Shown here in pieces: positions 57,957 through 64,000 of a stretch of DNA of 64,000 nt. Within the stretch, counting starts at the first letter, position 1. Every line of letters starts with the position of its first letter. This DNA comes from Tissierellaceae bacterium. GTDB taxonomy: Bacteria > Bacillota > Clostridia > Tissierellales > Tissierellaceae. A program made the translations under genes and the position numbers. The stretch spans positions 1-64,000 of the forward strand of contig JALNZV010000010.1 in assembly GCA_023229175.1 (NCBI GenBank), read 5' to 3'. The notes below the pieces were generated by a model. The model ran no database searches, was not told the DNA's origin, and worked only from the letters and a program-made list of their open reading frames with translations.

Positions 57957-59174
57957 GTGTTTAAAAGGGTGTTATTAGTTGCACTAACCCTAATGATGGT
58001 ATTGAGCCTTGCAGCATGTAATCAAGGTTCCGACTTACCAGCAGACGGTGGAGATGAAGGTAAGATTCATATAGGTATCGTTACTGGTACAGTATCACAA
58101 GGGGAAGACGAACTACGTGGTGCTGAGGCAATGATTGCAAAGTATGGAGATGCTGATGAGGGCGGCATGATCAAACACGTTACTTATCCAGACAACTTCA
58201 TGCAAGAACAAGAGACTACAATTGCACAAATTGTAGGACTTTCTGATGACCCAAATATGAAGGTTATCGTAGTAAATCAAGCAGTACCTGGAACATCAGC
58301 AGCTTTCAAGCAAATTCGCGAAAGACGTCCTGATATTATCCTATTAGCTAATTCATCACAAGAAGATGTTGCTATGATAGAGGCTGCAGCTGACTTGGTT
58401 ATAGATCCAGACAATATCAACAGGGGATACCTTATGATATTAGCAGCAAAGAAAATGGGCGCAGAAACCTTCGTTCACGTATCATTCCCAAGACATATGA
58501 GTATAGAACTATTGTCTGAAAGAAGAAATATCATGGAGGAAGCTTGTAAGGACTTAGGTCTTGAATTTGCAGACGAGACAGCACCAGACCCAATGAGTGA
58601 CGTTGGAATACCAGGAGCACAACAATTCATACTAGAACAAATGCCAGCATGGGTAGAAAAATACGGCGAGAATACTGTATTTTTCCCAACAAATGACGCT
58701 CATACTGAACCATTACTAAAGATGGCAGCAGAACTAGGCGCTATGTTCGTAGAGCCTGACCTACCTTCACCAATAATGGGCTATCCAGGAGCATTCGGCA
58801 TAGATTTAAAGGAAGAAGCTGGAGATTGGCCAGCAATCCTTAAGAAAGTCGAAGCTGCTGTAATAGAAGCAGGCGGCGAAGGCAGAATGGGTACATGGGC
58901 CTATTCATTTGGATATACTGGAACTCAAGCTTTAGTTGAATATGGTAAGCAAGTGGTGGAAGGTACAATGGAAGCAGGAAACCTAGACGATGTCCTAGAG
59001 GCATTCATCATGTACACACCTGGTGCAGAGTGGAACGGTTCATGGTTCTACAACAAGGTAACAGGTGAAGAAGCCAAGAACCACGTCATGATTTACCAAG
59101 ACACTTATGTATTTGGCGAAGGCTATATAGGCAATACAGACGAAGTAGTGCCAGATAAATACAAAGATTTATAG
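57957..59174 (+). CDS. DUF3798 family substrate-binding lipoprotein
   Basis: A 405-residue lipoprotein with a signal peptide (FKRVLLVALTLMMVLSLAAC) and a lipobox cysteine at residue 21. The mature part has the type I periplasmic-binding fold (HIGIVTGTVSQGEDELRGAE, VIVVNQAVPGTSAAFKQIRE) of the DUF3798 family, a relative of the BMP group. GTG 57957 is chosen because AAGGAGGAG precedes it. It feeds the ABC transporter genes that follow. The substrate is unknown; sugars, nucleosides or small molecules are possible. Confidence 0.85.
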   Translation: MFKRVLLVALTLMMVLSLAACNQGSDLPADGGDEGKIHIGIVTGTVSQGEDELRGAEAMIAKYGDADEGGMIKHVTYPDNFMQEQETTIAQIVGLSDDPNMKVIVVNQAVPGTSAAFKQIRERRPDIILLANSSQEDVAMIEAAADLVIDPDNINRGYLMILAAKKMGAETFVHVSFPRHMSIELLSERRNIMEEACKDLGLEFADETAPDPMSDVGIPGAQQFILEQMPAWVEKYGENTVFFPTNDAHTEPLLKMAAELGAMFVEPDLPSPIMGYPGAFGIDLKEEAGDWPAILKKVEAAVIEAGGEGRMGTWAYSFGYTGTQALVEYGKQVVEGTMEAGNLDDVLEAFIMYTPGAEWNGSWFYNKVTGEEAKNHVMIYQDTYVFGEGYIGNTDEVVPDKYKDL

Positions 59175-59233
59175 AATAAAATTTTGGGACGGTCTTTTAG
59201 ACCGTTCCAAATGTATTATAGATAAGAGGTGAA

Positions 59234-60862
59234 ATGATGTCCCAAGAAAACGCATTACTTCAAGTATCGAGGGTTGGGAAAAAATACAATGAAAACGTCG
59301 TACTAAAAGATATTAGCTTTACGTTGGAAAAAGGAAAGATACTTGGATTAGTTGGAGAAAACGGTGCTGGTAAATCCACGCTGATGAACATCTTATTTGG
59401 AATGAATGTAATCGTAGAAACTGGCGGCTATGAAGGAGAAATTTATTTTGAAGGTAAAAAAATAGATTTTAAGAATCCTGTAGATGCATTAAATGCTGGC
59501 ATAGGAATGGTACATCAGGAGTTTTCCCTTATTCCAGGGTTTACTGTGGCAGAAAATGTACTATTAAATATGGAAAAGACTAAGAGCAGCATCATATCCA
59601 GGACCTTCGGCAAGAAATACGAAACAGTAGATATGCCCGTTATCAGGGAAGAAGCACAAAAAGCCATAGATCTACTGGGTATTTCTCTGGATATTGATAC
59701 CTTAGTGTCTGAGATACCAGTGGGCTATAAGCAATTCATAGAAATTGCCCGTGAAATCAAAAGAGATCAAGTGAAGATGATAATATTAGACGAGCCTACG
59801 GCAGTGCTTACTGAGACTGAGGCAGATATATTGCTAGAATCTATGAAAAGGCTATCGGATATGGGAGTATCTATTATATTTATTTCCCATAGACTTAGGG
59901 AAATAACTACAGCCTGTGATACTATAGTAGTCCTAAGGGATGGAAATGTAGTAGTTGAAAGGCCAGTAGAAGGCGTAGATATTCGCCAAATAGCCAAATG
60001 GATGGTAGGCAGAGATATAGATACAAAATCTGAGGAAAGCAAAAACGTCTCCATAGTAGATGAAAACGACATTATATTTGAGACGAAAAACCTATGGGTA
60101 GACATGCCCGGTGAGCAAATAAAAAATGTGTCACTAAAGGTACGTAAGGGCGAGATTTTAGGCATCGGCGGCTTAGCAGGCCAAGGGAAATTAGGATTTC
60201 CCAATGGTATAATGGGGCTTTTTGATGCAGGCGGAGAAATATTTTTTGAAGGCAAACCACTGCCACTAAACAATACCCTTGAAGCATTGAAACGAGGAAT
60301 TTCCTTTGTTTCGGAAGATAGAAGGGGTGTAGGCCTTTTACTAGATGAACCTATAGATTGGAATATTGCGTTTAATGCAATGCAAGTTCAAGATAAATTT
60401 ATAAAGAAGTATTTAGGTGGACTATTTAGCTTGAGGGACGACAGATCCATGAGAAATGTCGCCAATGAATATATAGAACAGTTGGAAATCAAATGTACCA
60501 GTGAAAAACAATTGGCACGAAACCTCTCAGGAGGAAATCAACAGAAAGTATGCCTGGCCAAAGCATTTGCCACGGATCCAAAATTATTATTTGTTTCTGA
60601 GCCTACGCGAGGAATTGATGTCGGAGCCAAGGAATTGGTATTAAATGCCCTAAGAAAATATAACGAAGAAAACAACACTACCATAGTCATAGTATCGTCT
60701 GAATTGGAGGAATTAAGGTCCATAAGCGATCGTATAGCTATTATCTGTGAAGGTGAAATTTTTGGTATTGTACCTCCAGAAACCGATGTAACAGAATTCG
60801 GACTTTTAATGTCTGGAGAATACAAGATTAATGAAGAGGGTGAGAAAATATGGCTCAGATAA
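59234..60862 (+). CDS. ABC transporter ATP-binding protein, double domain
   Basis: A 542-residue ATPase of the sugar/BMP type with two ABC domains. The first has GLVGENGAGKSTLMNILFG and IILDEPTAVLTE; the second has GIGGLAGQGKLGFPNG, where the Walker A is degenerate, and LSGGNQQKVCLAKAFATDP with SEPTRGIDVGAKE. The second site is therefore mostly structural, as in RbsA-like proteins. It lies 59 nt after the binding-protein gene and overlaps the first permease by 13 nt. Confidence 0.93.
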   Translation: MMSQENALLQVSRVGKKYNENVVLKDISFTLEKGKILGLVGENGAGKSTLMNILFGMNVIVETGGYEGEIYFEGKKIDFKNPVDALNAGIGMVHQEFSLIPGFTVAENVLLNMEKTKSSIISRTFGKKYETVDMPVIREEAQKAIDLLGISLDIDTLVSEIPVGYKQFIEIAREIKRDQVKMIILDEPTAVLTETEADILLESMKRLSDMGVSIIFISHRLREITTACDTIVVLRDGNVVVERPVEGVDIRQIAKWMVGRDIDTKSEESKNVSIVDENDIIFETKNLWVDMPGEQIKNVSLKVRKGEILGIGGLAGQGKLGFPNGIMGLFDAGGEIFFEGKPLPLNNTLEALKRGISFVSEDRRGVGLLLDEPIDWNIAFNAMQVQDKFIKKYLGGLFSLRDDRSMRNVANEYIEQLEIKCTSEKQLARNLSGGNQQKVCLAKAFATDPKLLFVSEPTRGIDVGAKELVLNALRKYNEENNTTIVIVSSELEELRSISDRIAIICEGEIFGIVPPETDVTEFGLLMSGEYKINEEGEKIWLR

Positions 60863-61890
60863 ATAAATTTATACGGGATTTTGGATGGGCAAGAATAATA
60901 ATAGGACTCTTTTTATTAGGATTATTCATCGCAGCTCCAGTATTTGGAGTTAGAGTAGATGCATCTATAAATGACGTTATAGTACGTTTTGGTATGAATG
61001 CAATAATGGTTTTATCCATGGTACCTATGATTCAATCGGGAGCAGGTCTAAATTTTGGAATACCCGTTGGACTAATTGCAGGAATGTTAGGAGCAGTAAT
61101 AAGTTTAGAGTTTCACTTAACAGGCCTTCCCGGCATAGCAGTGGCCATGATAATAGGTCTATTTTTTGCTGCAATTTTTGGATTTTTCTATGGACTTCTA
61201 TTGAATAAGGTAAAGGGAGACGAGATGATTATCGCTACTTACGTGGGATTCTCCTTTGTGTTTTTTATGAATATTATGTGGACCATATTGCCCTTTAGCA
61301 ATCCTGCTTCTGTACAGGGCTTTAAGGGAGAGGGTCTAAGGGTTACCATAAGCGTTAAGGACTATTGGTACCATGTCCTCAACGACTTAGCTAAAATTCC
61401 AGTTACCGAGAGATTTGCAGTTCCCATGGGAATGATTTTACTGTTTGCAATAGTGGCACTATTCGTTTGGCTATTTTTCAAGACAAAGACAGGTACAGCC
61501 ATTACAGCAGTAGGATCCAATCCAGACTATGCAAGGGCTTCTGGTATCAGCATTGACAAGATGCGTATTATATCCGTTATGCTATCTACTATGATTGCAT
61601 CTATAGGAATGATAGTATATGAACAAAGCTTTGGTTTTATACAGATGTACAATTCGCCATTGGCGTTTTCATTTCCTTCAGTGGCTGCCATATTACTTGG
61701 TGGAGCTACTGTAAATAAGGCCACGATACCAAATGTAATCATTGGGACTCTCCTGTTCCAGGGTATACTTACCATGACACCATCTGTTATCAATAATGCC
61801 ATCGACATTGATGTATCAGAGGTAATCAGGATAATAGTCACAAATGGTCTTATTGTATACGCCTTAACTAGGGGAAAGGGGGGTAAATAA
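60850..61890 (+). CDS. ABC transporter permease
   Basis: A 346-residue membrane permease with eight to ten hydrophobic segments, of the BPD_transp_2 type. FGMNAIMVLSMVPMIQSGAGLNFGI and TAITAVGSNPDYARASGISIDKMR (EAA-like loop, abbreviated) are typical. It pairs with the second permease and the double ATPase. It overlaps both neighbours. Confidence 0.9.
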   Translation: MAQINKFIRDFGWARIIIGLFLLGLFIAAPVFGVRVDASINDVIVRFGMNAIMVLSMVPMIQSGAGLNFGIPVGLIAGMLGAVISLEFHLTGLPGIAVAMIIGLFFAAIFGFFYGLLLNKVKGDEMIIATYVGFSFVFFMNIMWTILPFSNPASVQGFKGEGLRVTISVKDYWYHVLNDLAKIPVTERFAVPMGMILLFAIVALFVWLFFKTKTGTAITAVGSNPDYARASGISIDKMRIISVMLSTMIASIGMIVYEQSFGFIQMYNSPLAFSFPSVAAILLGGATVNKATIPNVIIGTLLFQGILTMTPSVINNAIDIDVSEVIRIIVTNGLIVYALTRGKGGK

Positions 61891-62999
61891 TGTTTAAAGA
61901 CAAAAGAAAACTAGGAAAGATATTAACCAGTAGTGCAGTACCCCTGCTATTTCTCGTAATTAGTGGAATAGCAATACCCCTCTCAAGGTTTACAGGGACC
62001 TATTTAGTAGACCAGATAATAACTAGATTGGTAAGGAACTCCTTCTTAGTATTATCCCTATTGCTTCCGATAATGGCGGGAATGGGTATAAACTTTGGTA
62101 TGATATTAGGTGCAATGGCAGGTCAAATTGGACTGATATTTATTACAGACTGGGGAGTAAGTGGTGCTTTGGGTCTGATATTAGCAGCATTGTTGTCGAC
62201 TCCCATAGCCATAGTATTAGGATACTTCGGCGGTAAAGTGTTAAATAGGGCCAAGGGTAGAGAAATGATAACTTCCATGATGTTGGGTTTATTCATCTCT
62301 GGAGTATATCAGTTTTTCCTACTATATCTTTGCGGTGCTATAATACCATTTAAGAGCAAAGGACTTATTCTGTCCAGAGGATTTGGAGTCCGTAATGCCA
62401 TAGATTTAGGTGTGGCAAAGGGATTTGACAAATTGCTCCTATTAAAGATTAATGGAGTGAATATTCCCTTGGGTACCTTTGCGATTATAGGGATAATAGT
62501 TCTATTTACCGTATGGTTTAAGAGGACAAAACTGGGTCAAGATATGAGGGCTGTAGGCCAAGATATGGTAGTGGCCAACTCAGCAGGTATAGACGTGGAA
62601 AGAGTACGTATTCAATCCATTATAGTATCCACTGTATTGGCAGCCTATGGACAAATAATATATTTGCAAAATATTGGTACCTTAAACACATATAATGGTG
62701 CAGATCAAGCTGCCCTATTTGCAGCAGCTTCTCTATTGGTAGGTGGTGCTTCTGTAGTAAAGGCCACAATTCCAAATGCACTATTTGGTACGGCATTGTT
62801 CCACTTAATGTTCCTAGTCATGCCAGTGGCAGGTAAATACCTGACAGGTCAGGCTATGATAGGAGAATATTTTAGGATGTTCTTCTCCTATGGAGTAGTT
62901 ACATTGGCACTAATTCTTCACTCTTGGAAACGTCAAAAAGATAAGGAATTAGATAGAATAGGCCTAAGGGTTGACAATCAACAACTGAAAACAAAGTGA
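61890..62999 (+). CDS. ABC transporter permease
   Basis: A 369-residue partner permease of the same family, with MAGMGINFGMILGAMAGQIG and the loop TKLGQDMRAVGQDMVVANSAGIDVER (abbreviated). Its ATG overlaps the stop of the first permease by one base. Together they should form a heterodimeric pore. Terminator follows. Confidence 0.9.
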   Translation: MFKDKRKLGKILTSSAVPLLFLVISGIAIPLSRFTGTYLVDQIITRLVRNSFLVLSLLLPIMAGMGINFGMILGAMAGQIGLIFITDWGVSGALGLILAALLSTPIAIVLGYFGGKVLNRAKGREMITSMMLGLFISGVYQFFLLYLCGAIIPFKSKGLILSRGFGVRNAIDLGVAKGFDKLLLLKINGVNIPLGTFAIIGIIVLFTVWFKRTKLGQDMRAVGQDMVVANSAGIDVERVRIQSIIVSTVLAAYGQIIYLQNIGTLNTYNGADQAALFAAASLLVGGASVVKATIPNALFGTALFHLMFLVMPVAGKYLTGQAMIGEYFRMFFSYGVVTLALILHSWKRQKDKELDRIGLRVDNQQLKTK

Positions 63000-63005
63000 T
63001 TTTAT

Positions 63006-63031
63006 AAGGATGGGATTTCCCATCCTTTTTT
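63006..63031 (+). terminator. Terminator of the ABC transporter operon
   Basis: AAGGATGGGA pairs with TCCCATCCTT around a 2-nt loop, followed by six T in all. Confidence 0.92.
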
Positions 63032-63090
63032 AAATACTAATTGACCAAAGACAAAGTTACATAGATAATTTAAATAAGGAAAAGATAGAA

Positions 63091-63183
63091 ATGAGGGATT
63101 GGATGTACCGAATAGAAGATTTGAGATTGAGGTATTCGCCAAATAGGGAAGACACCATAAGGGATATAAGCAGTATTATTTAA
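63091..63183 (+). CDS. Possible 30-residue small protein
   Basis: An ATG with an AAGGA site 10 nt upstream opens a 30-codon frame rich in Arg, Asp and Ile (MYRIEDLRLRYSPNRED in the middle). It lies in the 350-bp gap between a terminator and guaB. I do not recognise it; it could be a real small protein, a remnant or chance. Confidence 0.3.
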   Translation: MRDWMYRIEDLRLRYSPNREDTIRDISSII

Positions 63184-63237
63184 TTGGGTTAATTTACAGG
63201 ATAATCCTTAATATAATATCTTATATGCTGTTTTTGA

Positions 63238-64000
<763 letters not shown>

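Overview
The window is AT-rich DNA from a low-GC Gram-positive anaerobe, most likely a motile Clostridia or Tissierellia species. Evidence for this is the strong GGAGG ribosome sites, frequent TTG and GTG starts, heavy AGA/AGG and ATA codon use, a CIRCE-controlled groESL, Rex with a bcd-etfBA operon, a B. subtilis-like tsaE-tsaB-rimI-tsaD-ABC-F-rex gene order, a FlaG-FliD-FliS cluster with a sigma-D promoter, and a selenocysteine-containing HesB-like protein. No rRNA, tRNA or CRISPR array was seen.

Positions 1-13900 form an accessory region. It holds a 22-bp tandem repeat, a YjfB-like gene, a HigB/HigA-type toxin-antitoxin pair with its own promoter and operator, a GC-rich structured segment in front of a decayed Rpn-family nuclease gene, a DarT/DarG (DNA ADP-ribosylation) pair on the minus strand, an HDOD protein with a soluble chemoreceptor, and a complete four-gene Wadjet (jetD-jetA-jetB-jetC) anti-plasmid locus. 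The Wadjet operon runs with a 14-nt gap into a sugar cassette: pgi, ROK glucokinase, malQ, then a CBS-domain gene.

Positions 18100-29100 mix motility genes (YvyF-like, a transmembrane chemoreceptor, a probable flagellum-associated gene, flaG-fliD-fliS-flgN-like) with a BrkB/YihY membrane protein, an S9 peptidase and a 579-residue protein I do not recognise. Positions 29100-44300 are core housekeeping: hpf, secA, prfB (with its programmed +1 frameshift), tex, a NAD-kinase-like gene, an FMN riboswitch with a ribU-like transporter, the t6A genes tsaE-tsaB-rimI-tsaD, an ABC-F ATPase, the selenoprotein and rex. Two dense DnaA-box clusters lie here, before hpf and between tsaD and the ABC-F gene.

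Positions 44300-64000 hold bcd-etfB-etfA behind a near-consensus Rex operator, glutamate dehydrogenase, an RND efflux gene with its TetR repressor and operator, an 8-oxoguanine glycosylase, a DUF554 membrane protein, groES-groEL, a permuted papain-fold hydrolase that appears to start at ATA, a DUF3798 lipoprotein with an ABC transporter (one double ATPase, two permeases), and the 5' part of guaB, which runs off the end. The best second-look items are the Wadjet and DarTG defence loci, the UGA-coded selenoprotein with its SECIS hairpin, the DnaA-box clusters, the Rex circuit and the ATA start. All functional names are recognised from sequence by eye; no database search was run.
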